Shown: one piece after another, positions 1 to 9,319 of the stretch
How the letters are laid out: each line of letters opens with the position of its first letter
Numbering within the stretch: the first letter of the stretch is position 1
Assembly (NCBI GenBank): GCA_013200995.1
Contig: CP053688.1
Span: 4,650,001-4,714,000, forward strand
Direction: 5' to 3'
DNA length: 64,000 bases
From: Arthrobacter citreus
Lineage (GTDB): Bacteria; Bacillota; Bacilli; Bacillales; Bacillaceae_G
Position numbers and translations under genes: made by a program
Notes under the pieces: generated by a model
Told to the model about the DNA's origin: nothing
Databases searched by the model: none
Seen by the model: only the letters and a program-made list of their open reading frames with translations

Positions 1-180
1 CCGTTATGGGTGATGGCATATGATGATTATCCAATGACGTCAATTTATGCAAAAGAAAAATGGGTCAATTTTGGAATGCAAAAAAATTCTTGGTTTACGT
101 TTTATCACGATGATGTGTATAGAGCAATAAAATGGAGCGCTGAAGGACAAGTATTACAGTCGATCGAACGCTCCAAATAA
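1..180 (+). CDS. ytnP: MBL-fold metallohydrolase, YtnP-like, C-terminal end only
   Basis: The window opens inside a plus-strand reading frame that ends at a TAA at 178-180. The 59 visible residues include FTFYHDDVYRAIKWSAEG near the end, which is the tail I associate with YtnP-type metallo-beta-lactamase-fold hydrolases (quorum-quenching lactonase group). The catalytic zinc motifs would lie upstream of the window, so the function cannot be checked here. The neighbourhood (ytzB convergent, then ytoP) is the Bacillus subtilis order ytoP-ytzB-ytnP, which supports the assignment more than the residues alone do. Confidence 0.6.
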   Translation, partial: PLWVMAYDDYPMTSIYAKEKWVNFGMQKNSWFTFYHDDVYRAIKWSAEGQVLQSIERSK

Positions 181-194
181 TTTGTATATCGTTT

Positions 195-506
195 TTAAAC
201 AATTTGAGCTGAAATTAGCTCACCATTTACAGCATTAATGATGAATGAATAGTTAGTAGTATCATTGTCTGACTCTACTACTGTAAAACCACCTTCATAA
301 ACATCACCTTCATAATCTGGTAAGTCAGCCCACTTTGGTTCTGAGTGAATCCAAGTTCCAGTTACATTGCCATATGAAAGAAACACTGGTTTAATTGTTT
401 TTAATGCTTTTTCTGCTGGAATATATTGTGAAGATAATTTTTTTTGTAAATATAGACCACCAGCAACACCTAAACCTAAGCCAATTAGGACGCGTTTAAG
501 TTTCAT
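195..506 (-). CDS. ytzB: Small PepSY-like membrane-anchored protein YtzB
   Basis: A 103-residue protein with one N-terminal hydrophobic segment (VLIGLGLGVAGGLYL, residues 5-19) followed by a soluble domain ending SFIINAVNGELISAQIV, the typical last strand of a PepSY-type fold. B. subtilis YtzB has nearly the same length and sits at the same place. The frame can be extended to a GTG three codons upstream, but that GTG is part of the Shine-Dalgarno AGAGGTGG, so the ATG at 506 is the better start. It probably faces the outside of the membrane. PepSY domains are thought to inhibit or chaperone other proteins, but the partner is unknown. It is convergent with ytnP and divergent from ytoP. Confidence 0.75.
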   Translation of the reverse strand: MKLKRVLIGLGLGVAGGLYLQKKLSSQYIPAEKALKTIKPVFLSYGNVTGTWIHSEPKWADLPDYEGDVYEGGFTVVESDNDTTNYSFIINAVNGELISAQIV

Positions 507-667
507 TTGTACCACCTCTATTTAAGTATTATGCGCTTGAATAAATATTCTACTACTTATCTTAGTCAAATAGAGGCAACTTTTCAACGTTTAGCATTGG
601 TATTATATGTTATTTTTAGATAAAATAAAAAATGGAAGATATGTTTTGTATAGAGAGGAACGAAAAT

Positions 668-1738
668 ATGAATCAAGATACTCTACAGCTTTTTAAGTTT
701 TTAACAGAATTACAAGGTGCATCAGGATTTGAACATGAAGTTCGTCATTTTATGAGAAAAGAACTTGAGAAATATACGAATGAAATTGTACAAGATCGCC
801 TAGGAAGTATTTTTGGAGTTAAACGTGGAACTGAAGATGGACCTACTGTAATGGTAGCGGGACATATGGATGAAGTTGGATTCATGGTTACTCAAATTAC
901 GGAAAACGGTATGTTAAGATTTCAACCACTAGGAGGCTGGTGGAGTCAAGTATTGCTTGCTCAAAGAGTTCAAATTATGACAGACCAAGGTCCGGTTATC
1001 GGAGTAATTGGTTCGATTCCTCCGCATTTATTAAGCGATGAGCTAAGAGCTAGACCAATGGACATAAAAAATATGTTAATTGATATAGGTGCAGATAACA
1101 AAGAGGATGCCTTAAATATTGGTATTCGTCCAGGGCAACAAATTGTACCTGTATGTCCTTTTACGCCTATGGCAAATGAGAAAAAAATTATGGCTAAAGC
1201 TTGGGATAACCGTTACGGATGTGGACTTGCGATTGAATTATTAAAAGAAGTTCAAAATGAAACATTACCTAATATTTTATATTCAGGTGCTACTGTTCAA
1301 GAAGAAGTTGGACTTAGAGGAGCACAAACTGCAGCAAATATGATTAAACCAGATATTTTTTATGCACTTGATGCGAGCCCAGCAAATGATATGTCGGGTG
1401 CGAAATCTGAATTTGGTCAATTAGGTAAAGGTGTTTTACTACGAATTTTAGACCGTACGATGGTTACACATAAAGGAATACGTGAATTTATTTTAGATAC
1501 TGCAGAAACGAATAATATACCTTATCAATACTTTGTATCACAAGGTGGAACAGATGCTGGACGAGTACATGTTTCAAACGATGGTGTTCCTTCTGCTGTA
1601 ATTGGTATTTGTTCACGCTACATTCACACAGCGGCTTCAATTATTCATGTTGATGATTACTTAGCTGCGAAAGAATTACTTGTTAAACTAGTTAAAGCAA
1701 CTGATAAAACAACTGTTGAAACACTACGTAATTATTAA
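668..1738 (+). CDS. ytoP: M42 family glutamyl aminopeptidase/cellulase-like metallopeptidase YtoP
   Basis: A 356-residue protein, the family's usual length. Metal-ligand motifs of the M42 peptidases are visible: [11 protein letters not shown] (His and Asp ligands), WDNRYGCG (Asp), [10 protein letters not shown] (catalytic Glu and ligand Glu), DASPAND (Asp) and the final IHTAAS (His). M42 enzymes are large cytosolic tetrahedral aminopeptidases using two zinc or cobalt ions to trim peptides. The frame is open 12 codons further upstream, but the ATG at 668 follows GAGAGGA at the right spacing and gives the conserved N-terminus, so I start there. The gene stands alone, between ytzB and a terminator at 1746. 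Confidence 0.88.
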   Translation: MNQDTLQLFKFLTELQGASGFEHEVRHFMRKELEKYTNEIVQDRLGSIFGVKRGTEDGPTVMVAGHMDEVGFMVTQITENGMLRFQPLGGWWSQVLLAQRVQIMTDQGPVIGVIGSIPPHLLSDELRARPMDIKNMLIDIGADNKEDALNIGIRPGQQIVPVCPFTPMANEKKIMAKAWDNRYGCGLAIELLKEVQNETLPNILYSGATVQEEVGLRGAQTAANMIKPDIFYALDASPANDMSGAKSEFGQLGKGVLLRILDRTMVTHKGIREFILDTAETNNIPYQYFVSQGGTDAGRVHVSNDGVPSAVIGICSRYIHTAASIIHVDDYLAAKELLVKLVKATDKTTVETLRNY

Positions 1739-1745
1739 ACTAAGG

Positions 1746-1771
1746 AGCCTCAGCATTGGGGCTTTTTTTCT
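1746..1771 (+). terminator. Rho-independent terminator after ytoP
   Basis: Stem AGCCTC / GGGGCT with one G-T pair and a 6-nt loop, followed by seven T residues, directly after the ytoP stop codon. Confidence 0.85.
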
Positions 1772-1867
1772 TTTTTTGAGCAATAAAAGAGATTAGTCTA
1801 AATTGAATGAGGCGATACTCATTAAGAGAATGTGATATAAGAAATTCAAATGAGCGAGGTAATAGTA

Positions 1868-2383
1868 ATGAAAATAACGATCGGCTCACTTAATCCTACA
1901 AAAGTAGGAGCAGTACAAAATGTATTTAAAGATTTTTCAGTATCAGGGATCAAGGTTCCATCAAATGTTTCGAATCAGCCTTTGACAGATCTGGAAACGA
2001 TGAATGGCGCTGTAAACAGAGCGCATAACGCTCGATTGGCAGGTGGATCTGATATTGGTATAGGATTAGAAGGTGGAGTGATTATTGAAAACGATAAACT
2101 GTTCCTTTGTAACTGGGGAGCACTTGTTTATGAAAATGATGTTGTTTTAGCAAGCGGTGCAAAGATTTTGCTACCAAGCGAATTTATAAGCGATTTGCAA
2201 AACGGCACTGAACTGGCTGTTTTAATGGAACGTTATACGAATGAAAAAGATATTCGTAGCAAAGAAGGGGCAGTAGGTATTTTTACAAATGGTCGAATTA
2301 CAAGAACGCAAATTTTTGAACATATTTGTGAGCTATTATTAGGACAGTATGAATTCAAAAAACTTAAGGAAAAAACGATTTGA
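1868..2383 (+). CDS. DUF84 family inosine/xanthosine triphosphatase-like protein
   Basis: A 171-residue protein beginning MKITIGSLNPTKVGAVQNVF, the signature N-terminus of the DUF84/YjjX fold, with IGIGLEGGV and EGAVGIFTNGRITR further on. Family members hydrolyse non-canonical purine nucleotides such as ITP and XTP, sanitising the nucleotide pool. An in-frame ATG lies six codons upstream, but GCGAGG between the two ATGs is a good ribosome binding site for the one at 1868. It is followed after 70 bp by ytpP and probably starts the ytpPQR transcription region. The substrate is inferred from the family only. Confidence 0.8.
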   Translation: MKITIGSLNPTKVGAVQNVFKDFSVSGIKVPSNVSNQPLTDLETMNGAVNRAHNARLAGGSDIGIGLEGGVIIENDKLFLCNWGALVYENDVVLASGAKILLPSEFISDLQNGTELAVLMERYTNEKDIRSKEGAVGIFTNGRITRTQIFEHICELLLGQYEFKKLKEKTI

Positions 2384-2454
2384 AAGCCGTCCTTTTTGCA
2401 TATCGATAAAAATAAAGTAAAATAAAAGAAAACGAATTAAGCGAGGGAAACAGA

Positions 2455-2775
2455 ATGGAAAAAATTACTTCATTTGAGCAATTCGAACAAGCAAAAAAAG
2501 GGGAAAAAGTTGTATTCCAATTTTCAGCAAATTGGTGCCCAGACTGCAGATTTTTAGATATGTTCTTCCAAGAAATCATTGATGAAAATAAAGATTTTAC
2601 GTTTTATTATGTAGACCGTGATCAATTCATTGAGGTATGTCAAAATCTAGATATCTTTGGAATACCAAGCTTTGTAGCATTTAATAAAGGTGAAGAAATT
2701 GGACGATATGTAAATAAAGACCGTAAAACAAAGGAACAAGTAGAAGAGTTTCTTGAAGGATTAAGAGGGAAATAA
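2455..2775 (+). CDS. ytpP: Thioredoxin-family protein YtpP
   Basis: A 106-residue thioredoxin-fold protein with the redox motif W27-C28-P-D-C31 and the cis-proline region GIPSFVAF. The usual thioredoxin sequence is WCGPC, so the WCPDC centre marks the YtpP subgroup. It is cytosolic and lacks a signal peptide. The Shine-Dalgarno GCGAGGG precedes the ATG by seven bases. It lies 14 bp upstream of ytpQ and is probably cotranscribed with ytpQ and ytpR; the specific disulfide partner is not known. Confidence 0.85.
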   Translation: MEKITSFEQFEQAKKGEKVVFQFSANWCPDCRFLDMFFQEIIDENKDFTFYYVDRDQFIEVCQNLDIFGIPSFVAFNKGEEIGRYVNKDRKTKEQVEEFLEGLRGK

Positions 2776-2789
2776 GGTAGGGAAAACAA

Positions 2790-3587
2790 TTGGCTAAAAA
2801 AACAACGCTAGACATAAAAAAAATGATAGAAAATCGCCTTGGAAATGAAGAGTGGCGTTTTATATACGATCGTGAAAAAGAAGACCTTCGAATTGAAGGG
2901 ATTGAAAGTAAAAAAGGAATGAGTGTCTCTTTAAACAGTGCTGTAGCAAAGTATGAAGCAGATGGTGAAGCAGCATTTAATGAATTAATTTACTATATAA
3001 AAGAAGCTCTTTTGGCTATGCATTCTCAAGCTGCATTCCTCAAAGAGCAGATTCGACCTGTTATTCGAGCTACTTCATTCCCAACTGAAAAGGAAGAAGG
3101 CAACTCTTTCGTAACAACCGAACATACAGCAGAAACTAGAATCTACTATGCTATTGATTCAGATAAAACATATCAATTAATCGATGAAAATTTATTAGTC
3201 AAATCTGGCTATACAAAAGAGCAGATTCATTCGATTGCTATTGTTAATTTACAAAAGATGCCCGTTCAAGTGAAAGAAGACGTTGTTGCAGATAATACTT
3301 TTTATTTTATCCGATCAAATGATGGATACGATGCAAGCAGAGTATTGAACAGTTTATTTATAAAAGAAATTCAATCGAAAATTAAAGGCGAATTATTATT
3401 AGGAATCCCTCATGGAGACGTGCTAATCCTTGCTGACATTCGAAATAACATAGGTTATGATATAATGGCGCAAATGAATATGAGTTTCTTTGCAAGTGGG
3501 AAAATACCAATTACATCTTTATCGTTTGCTTATGAAAACGAGAAATTAATGCCAGTATTTATTTTAGGGAAACAAAAGAAGCAATAG
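2790..3587 (+). CDS. ytpQ: DUF1444 family protein YtpQ
   Basis: A 265-residue protein that matches the length and position of B. subtilis YtpQ (DUF1444). Translation starts at a TTG at 2790, preceded by GGTAGGG; no ATG fits the conserved N-terminus AKKTTLDIKKMIENRL. There is no signal peptide or membrane segment. Conserved stretches include FYFIRSNDGYDASRVLN and GELLLGIPHGDVLILADI. The biochemical function is unknown; the constant association with thioredoxin-like ytpP and tRNA-binding ytpR is the only hint. Confidence 0.82.
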   Translation: MAKKTTLDIKKMIENRLGNEEWRFIYDREKEDLRIEGIESKKGMSVSLNSAVAKYEADGEAAFNELIYYIKEALLAMHSQAAFLKEQIRPVIRATSFPTEKEEGNSFVTTEHTAETRIYYAIDSDKTYQLIDENLLVKSGYTKEQIHSIAIVNLQKMPVQVKEDVVADNTFYFIRSNDGYDASRVLNSLFIKEIQSKIKGELLLGIPHGDVLILADIRNNIGYDIMAQMNMSFFASGKIPITSLSFAYENEKLMPVFILGKQKKQ

Positions 3588-3601
3588 AGAGGAAGAAATC
3601 T

Positions 3602-4207
3602 GTGAATATTTTTTATAACAAAGAAGGAATTGGTGATACGCTTTTAATTACATTAAAACAAATTCCATCAGAAGATCGCCAAGTTGAACGTAAAGGGAAT
3701 ATTGCACGTGTTTATAGTGTAGTTACAAATGAAACTGTTGCAATTAACGTGTTTGAAGCGTCAACATATGTAGATGTTCAAGAAAATGGTGTTGTGACAA
3801 TCACTGAACATATTGTAAATACAATAAATGAATTATTAGAAAAAGAAGGGTTTGAAGATAAACTAGTATTAGACCTTTCTCCTAAATTTGTCATCGGATA
3901 TGTAATCGAAAAAGAAAAACATCCAAATGCTGATAAATTAAACATTTGTAAAGTAGATGTTGGTACTGAAGAATTACAAATTGTTTGTGGCGCACCGAAT
4001 GTTGATCAAGGACAAAAAGTTGTCGTTGCAAAAGTTGGTGCAGTAATGCCATCAGGTTTAGTCATTAAAGATGCTAATTTACGTGGAGTTGATTCATTCG
4101 GAATGATCTGTTCTGCACGTGAGCTTGACTTACCAAACGCACCACAAGAAAAAGGCATTTTAGTTTTAGAAGCCGATGCTGAAATTGGGAAAGCTTTTTT
4201 TAACTAA
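3602..4207 (+). CDS. ytpR: tRNA-binding domain protein YtpR
   Basis: 201 residues starting at GTG 3602 (Shine-Dalgarno GAGAGGAAG). The N-terminal ~90 residues are family-specific; residues about 95-200 form the EMAP-II-like OB fold that binds tRNA, also found at the N-terminus of PheRS beta and the C-terminus of MetRS, with VIGYVIEKEKHPNADKLNICKVDVG and GAPNVDQGQKVVVAKVGAVMPSG split around the core. It is a stand-alone tRNA-binding protein; which tRNAs it binds is not known. It ends the ytpPQR group, and a strong terminator follows. Confidence 0.87.
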   Translation: MNIFYNKEGIGDTLLITLKQIPSEDRQVERKGNIARVYSVVTNETVAINVFEASTYVDVQENGVVTITEHIVNTINELLEKEGFEDKLVLDLSPKFVIGYVIEKEKHPNADKLNICKVDVGTEELQIVCGAPNVDQGQKVVVAKVGAVMPSGLVIKDANLRGVDSFGMICSARELDLPNAPQEKGILVLEADAEIGKAFFN

Positions 4208-4220
4208 TTAAATAACAAAT

Positions 4221-4258
4221 AAATGCTAGACCATAAATTGGTTCTAGCATTTTTTATT
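4221..4258 (+). terminator. Terminator after ytpR
   Basis: Long inverted repeat AATGCTAGACCA / TGGTTCTAGCATT with a 4-nt loop and one bulged base, followed by a T-rich tract. It separates ytpPQR from sftA, which has its own leader of about 250 bp. Confidence 0.9.
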
Positions 4259-4508
4259 TTATTGGAGCTATGTTTAATAAAGCATTGAAATGTTTTAAGT
4301 TTCTAGATAGGCATTGCTCACTCTACTTAATGTCATACAGTAATAAAACAAGTGATTGAATGATGAAAGCGAGCATTTGTCAATTGTCTGACATACTAGA
4401 TATCGAAATTTGTTTGTAATAGCACAAAATGTAATAATAATGTGTTTTTTGTCACTATGTCGCATGGTAAAATAAAAGGTACGAATAGAAATAGAGAGAG
4501 TGAGAAAA

Positions 4509-7500
4509 ATGAAAAATTGGTTAAAAAGCCTTTTTAAGGCAAATAGCCTTAATGAGATTGAAGAAGAGATTAAAGATGAGCCTGTTGAGGAGAAAGTATA
4601 TCAATCACACTCTATCGAAAAAAATAGAAACGCTTTTCTTGAGCGTCCGAAATTTAGATTTCCAATTGAATTAGATGAAGAATTACCGAAGACAAATCCT
4701 ATAAAAGAAACAAAAGTTGAGCCAGCTTCAGTATCTCGACAAGAAAGACAAGATGATTTTTGGCAAAAATTACAGCAAACGACAAACACAATAAAACGAG
4801 AAAATAATCAACCTACATATAATCAAAAGAATAGTTTTGACAGTAGTCAATATAACCATAGTAATTTAACTAGTCGACTTAATAAAAAATCAACTGTAAT
4901 TAACAAAGAAGAAGCATCAAAAGAAGAAAAAGAAGAAAAGGTTGATATTGTTTTTAAACCGAAAAGAAAAACACCCTTTCGTCCGAGTGAATATATTTCA
5001 CCAATTTATGGGTATCAAAAACCAACCATAAAAGAAGAGAAAGAAACAGTAAATGAAACTTCGACAGAAAAAGAAGAAGTAGTACAAAATAATATGATTA
5101 TGGAAGAACTTAGTGATTCCTTTAATAGTCAAAATAGTGATTTAAGTGGGAAAACAGAAGATATAAATGAAACGTTAAACGTTGCTGAAAAAGAAGAAAT
5201 TAAAGAGGAACAACTAGAAACAATTGAAAATGTACTAGAAGTGAAAAACGAAGAGGAACCACTTGATATACTTCAAAGTGAAATTGAATATACAGATGAA
5301 GTTAAAGGCGAAATAACTGAAACTCATCAAAATGAAGTGGTACAAATTGAGTCACTGCAAAATGAAATAGTAAATAAAGAAAAAGTTAAACTGATTGACA
5401 CACTACAAATTGAACCGATGGAAGTACAATCTAATTCACCTACTTTTGAAATAGAGGATAAAGAGATAAAAGAGGCAGTCCTAACTTCTAATGAGAATGA
5501 AATAGTACATCAAGATACTACTAGTCTACTTTTTGATGAAGTGGATGATTCAAACGAACAAGAAATCGAAAGTATGGTCAAGATTGATGAAAATGAAGTC
5601 GAAAACATTGAATTAAATCAACATACTGAAGAGTTTACGATCGAAAATAGCATGTCTGATGTAAATGAGCAGAAGACAGAAAACGTAGTTACTAGCCAAG
5701 TCATTGAATTAGATCAACATACTGAAGAGATTACGATCGAAAATAGCATGTCTGATGTAAATGAGCAGAAGATAGAAAATGTAGTTATTACCCAAGTCAT
5801 TGAAGATATGGTAAACGAATCTCAAGAAGCAGTTGAATCGAATCTTGAATTTGATGATGTCAAAGAAGAGGTAGTACATCAAGAAACTTCAGATGAAGTA
5901 CTTTCAAGCGATGTAGGGAATCCAGTTGAAAATCAAAGTTCTATTTCGCATTCAACTGATGAAGAAACAGCTGAAGTTAAAGCTAGTCCAGTTGAAAAAC
6001 GTGAGAAAAAACGTCATTTTCCTTTTAATGTCATGATGCTTCGTAGCGATGTTGAAGCTTCGAGAAAAGCAAATATAATGAGAAAGCTTCGTGAGTTACA
6101 GACTGAATCAGCTGCAACGATCGAAAAGATTAGTGAAGAAGTCGATTCAAAGCAAAATGACCAAGTGATTGAGAATGCTAGCACAAATGACCAAGCTGAA
6201 ATTTTACCTTCAGATACTGAAGTTCAACAAAGTGAAGAAATTGTTGAAGTAAATACTAATGAAGAAGTTCAGCCTAGGCAAGAACTTGAAGTTAGCAGCG
6301 AAAAAAGTGAAATCGAAATAAACTTAAAAGTAGAGACTGTAGAAAATAATGAACAACAAGTATTAATTGAAGAGTTACCAAGTATGCCTCCTGTACTATA
6401 CGAATTACCAGAGTTAGATTTATTAATCGAACCTCCAATGGAACAATTTAATGATGGGGATTGGGTTGAAGAACAAAAACAGTTACTACAAGAAACATTA
6501 CACAATTTTAATGTAGGAGCTAGAGTAATTGCTGCAACTCAAGGTCCAACAGTAACCCGATTCGAAGTACAGCCCGAACCTGGTGTAAAAGTTAATAAAA
6601 TAACAAACTTACAAGATGATATTAAATTAAGCTTAGCGGCTAGGGATATTCGAATTGAGGCTCCAATTCCTGGGCGAAGTGCTATTGGAATAGAAGTACC
6701 AAATAAAGAGAGCAAGCCTGTGTATTTAAGGGAATTGGTAAGTCAGGAGAAATTTTTGCAAAGCGAATCGCCTTTAACTGTTGCTCTTGGACTTGATATA
6801 GGTGGAGATCCTGTTTATGCCGATATTTCAAAAATGCCACATGGTCTAATTGCTGGTGCCACTGGTTCAGGAAAGAGTGTATGTATTAATTCAATTCTAG
6901 TAAGTATTTTATATAAGGCGAAACCTCATGAAGTGAAATTAATATTAATTGACCCAAAAATGGTTGAGCTTGCACCATACAATCATATTCCACATTTAAT
7001 TTCTCCAGTCATTACTGATGCTAGAGCAGCGACTGCAGCTTTAAAGTGGGCTTGTGATGAAATGGATCGCCGTTATGATTTATTTGCTCATGCTGGCGCA
7101 AGGGATATAAAACGATTCAACGATTTGGCGAAGAAAAAAGGTGCTTATAATGATGAGTTACCGTACTTAGTCATTATTATAGACGAGCTAGCAGATTTAA
7201 TGATGGTATCTCCTGGAGATGTAGAAACTTATATTTGCCGTATTGCTCAAAAAGCGAGAGCTTGCGGAATTCATTTGCTAGTTGCGACTCAACGTCCTTC
7301 AGTTGACGTTATTACAGGGATTATTAAATCGAATATACCGACACGTATTGCATTTACGGTATCCTCACAAGTAGATTCTAGAACAATTATAGATATTGGC
7401 GGAGCTGAAAAGTTACTTGGGCGAGGAGATATGTTATTCTTAGATAATGGAAAATCTCAAGCAATTCGATTACAAGGAGTTTATGTATCAGATGATGAAA

Positions 7501-7802
7501 TCGAACATGTTGTAGAGATTGTAAAAGACCAACAAAAACCGAATTACTTATTTAACCAAGAGGAGCTTGTTGCAAAGGCAGACGCACAGGATGTCGATGA
7601 TGAACTTTTTGATGAAGCAGTTGAGTTTGTAATTGATCAAAAAGGTGCTTCTGTTTCAATGCTACAAAGACGTTACCGAATTGGATATAACCGTGCAGCT
7701 AGATTAATTGACCTAATGTTTGATCATGGAATTGTATCAAGTCAAAATGGTAGTAAACCACGTGATGTGCTTATTACACTAGAGGAGTTTCGTTCCGAGT
7801 AA
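4509..7802 (+). CDS. sftA: DNA translocase SftA (FtsK/SpoIIIE family, soluble)
   Basis: A 1097-residue cytosolic FtsK-family motor that moves chromosome ends away from the closing division septum. There is no membrane segment, which distinguishes SftA from SpoIIIE. Residues ~30-620 are a very acidic, Glu/Asn-rich, probably disordered linker containing a 32-residue tandem duplication. The motor follows: Walker A GATGSGKS at 783-790, Walker B VIIIDE around D892, then ATQRPSVDVITG. The C-terminal winged-helix gamma domain (about 1031-1092) contains GASVSMLQRRYRIGYNRAARL, the DNA-reading helix. The ATG at 4509 is preferred over the in-frame GTG at 4500, which lies within the purine-rich ribosome binding site. 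B. subtilis SftA is about 950 residues, so the linker is longer here. Confidence 0.93.
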   Translation: MKNWLKSLFKANSLNEIEEEIKDEPVEEKVYQSHSIEKNRNAFLERPKFRFPIELDEELPKTNPIKETKVEPASVSRQERQDDFWQKLQQTTNTIKRENNQPTYNQKNSFDSSQYNHSNLTSRLNKKSTVINKEEASKEEKEEKVDIVFKPKRKTPFRPSEYISPIYGYQKPTIKEEKETVNETSTEKEEVVQNNMIMEELSDSFNSQNSDLSGKTEDINETLNVAEKEEIKEEQLETIENVLEVKNEEEPLDILQSEIEYTDEVKGEITETHQNEVVQIESLQNEIVNKEKVKLIDTLQIEPMEVQSNSPTFEIEDKEIKEAVLTSNENEIVHQDTTSLLFDEVDDSNEQEIESMVKIDENEVENIELNQHTEEFTIENSMSDVNEQKTENVVTSQVIELDQHTEEITIENSMSDVNEQKIENVVITQVIEDMVNESQEAVESNLEFDDVKEEVVHQETSDEVLSSDVGNPVENQSSISHSTDEETAEVKASPVEKREKKRHFPFNVMMLRSDVEASRKANIMRKLRELQTESAATIEKISEEVDSKQNDQVIENASTNDQAEILPSDTEVQQSEEIVEVNTNEEVQPRQELEVSSEKSEIEINLKVETVENNEQQVLIEELPSMPPVLYELPELDLLIEPPMEQFNDGDWVEEQKQLLQETLHNFNVGARVIAATQGPTVTRFEVQPEPGVKVNKITNLQDDIKLSLAARDIRIEAPIPGRSAIGIEVPNKESKPVYLRELVSQEKFLQSESPLTVALGLDIGGDPVYADISKMPHGLIAGATGSGKSVCINSILVSILYKAKPHEVKLILIDPKMVELAPYNHIPHLISPVITDARAATAALKWACDEMDRRYDLFAHAGARDIKRFNDLAKKKGAYNDELPYLVIIIDELADLMMVSPGDVETYICRIAQKARACGIHLLVATQRPSVDVITGIIKSNIPTRIAFTVSSQVDSRTIIDIGGAEKLLGRGDMLFLDNGKSQAIRLQGVYVSDDEIEHVVEIVKDQQKPNYLFNQEELVAKADAQDVDDELFDEAVEFVIDQKGASVSMLQRRYRIGYNRAARLIDLMFDHGIVSSQNGSKPRDVLITLEEFRSE
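5610..5801 (+). repeat. Two-copy tandem 96-bp repeat inside sftA
   Basis: Two adjacent 96-bp units (5610-5705 and 5706-5801), about 90 percent alike, encode two 32-residue units with core HTEEFTIENSMSDVNEQK / HTEEITIENSMSDVNEQK. The length is a multiple of three so the reading frame is kept. It looks like a recent in-frame duplication within the disordered linker. Confidence 0.9.
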
Positions 7803-7899
7803 ATCATTAGAAAAGCGGTAAAATTTAAGTAACGAATGTTAAAGTTTTTTTAACCCATACTAGAAAAAAAGAACGATACTTTTCAGCAGGTGAAGATTC

Positions 7900-9015
7900 A
7901 TGGAAAAAGAATTAGATTTAAAATTACAAGGTAAAATAAACCGATTAACGAACCAAACGTTTAAATTTGACGATCGAATCGGTGAAGGCTGGTTTTCAGC
8001 TGTATATTTTTTAAAAACTAGAGAAATTATTCGACATAAAAAGCCAGACACTGAAGTAACGATGCAATTTTTCCAGAGAGAAAGTGCAGTACTTTGTGGA
8101 ACTGATGAGGCAATTGCTATTTTACAAACTTTTGCAGACAATCCGGAAAAACTTATTGTCCATTCATTAAAGGATGGAGATAAGATTGAACCGTTTGAGA
8201 CTGTATTAACAATTACCGGTAAATATGCTGATTTCGGGTATTTAGAAGGAATAATTGATGGGATTTTGGCTCGCCGTACATCTGTAGCAACAAATGTATA
8301 CAACGTAAAACATTCAGCTAAATCTGCAGGCATTAAAAAGCCTATTATTTTCATGGGTGATCGCGATGATCATTTTACGACCCAAGCAGGTGACGGTTAT
8401 GCGGCATTTATTGGTGGATCTACTGCGCAAGCAACCCATGCGATGAATGAGTGGTGGGGCAATGAAGGTATGGGTACAATGCCTCATGCTCTAATTCAAA
8501 TGTATAATGGTGATATTGTGGAGGCTGCTCGTGCTTATACAGAGGTGTATCCACAAGATGATTTAATTGTCCTAGTAGATTATAATAATGATGTGATAAA
8601 TGATGCACTAAAAGTCGCGCGTGAATTTGGTAGTAAATTAAAAGCCGTTCGTGTAGATACTTCTAGAACAATGATTGATCAATATTTTATTGGTAATCCT
8701 GATTTGTTAGGAAGCTTCGATCCGAGAGGGGTAAATCCACCTTTAATTTTCGCTTTACGAAATGCTCTTGATCAAGAAGGTTATCATCATGTACAGATTG
8801 TTGTAAGCGGTGGATTTACAGTTGAAAGAATTCTAGCATTTGAAAAACAAGGTGTACCAGTAGATTTATATGGTGTCGGCGGAAGTTTATTAAAGGTTAA
8901 CATAGGCTTTACAGGCGATAATGTCGCGCTAAATGGCATTATGCAAGCAAAAGCCGGAAGAAAGCTTCGTGAAAACCCACGACTAGAAAAAGTAGAAATG
9001 AGCCCTAGATTATGA
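7900..9015 (+). CDS. Nicotinate phosphoribosyltransferase, short archaeal/type 3-like form
   Basis: A 371-residue enzyme expected to convert nicotinate plus PRPP to nicotinate mononucleotide in NAD salvage. It is shorter than the 490-residue PncB of most Bacillus and resembles the compact form found in archaea and B. cereus. Motifs include GWFSAVYFLKTREII at the N-terminus, ARRTSVATNVYNVKHSA, FMGDRDDHF, and the phosphate-binding end VVSGGFTVERILAFEKQGVPVDLYGVGG. The ATG at 7900 has AGCAGGTGA upstream. It lies 97 bp after sftA and 300 bp before murC, so is probably its own transcription unit. Confidence 0.85.
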   Translation: MEKELDLKLQGKINRLTNQTFKFDDRIGEGWFSAVYFLKTREIIRHKKPDTEVTMQFFQRESAVLCGTDEAIAILQTFADNPEKLIVHSLKDGDKIEPFETVLTITGKYADFGYLEGIIDGILARRTSVATNVYNVKHSAKSAGIKKPIIFMGDRDDHFTTQAGDGYAAFIGGSTAQATHAMNEWWGNEGMGTMPHALIQMYNGDIVEAARAYTEVYPQDDLIVLVDYNNDVINDALKVAREFGSKLKAVRVDTSRTMIDQYFIGNPDLLGSFDPRGVNPPLIFALRNALDQEGYHHVQIVVSGGFTVERILAFEKQGVPVDLYGVGGSLLKVNIGFTGDNVALNGIMQAKAGRKLRENPRLEKVEMSPRL

Positions 9016-9319
9016 AGGGGTTAAGTAGTTTAAATTAAAAACTTATGATATTTTAATATAAATAGATGGCTTAAAGTGATTAACTTTCCATCTATTTCCT
9101 TATTGTGCGACTTAAAATAAATAGTCCTGTGAGGGTTAAAGTGATATAATACTAATTGCGTAAAAATTTAAGTTAGTTATCATTTAAATAATAACTAGAC
9201 TCGGCAAAGTAATAACGCATCAAAATTATAAAATATTGATGCCATTTCTTTTATTCACACATATACTGTCTAAGAGATAGGCCGTTGTATTAGTGATCGA
9301 TTTTGGAGGTTCTTTTAAT
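9016..9319. other. Intergenic leader between NAPRTase and murC
   Basis: About 300 bp without a gene. A TATAAT-like hexamer occurs near 9144-9149 but no good -35 box is seen 17 bp upstream. AT-rich, with no hairpin terminator that I can recognise after the NAPRTase gene. Confidence 0.5.

Noticed and set aside
7860..8354. 164-codon minus frame antisense to the nicotinate phosphoribosyltransferase
   Set aside because: Shadow of a well-supported gene; no ribosome site and composition unlike a protein.
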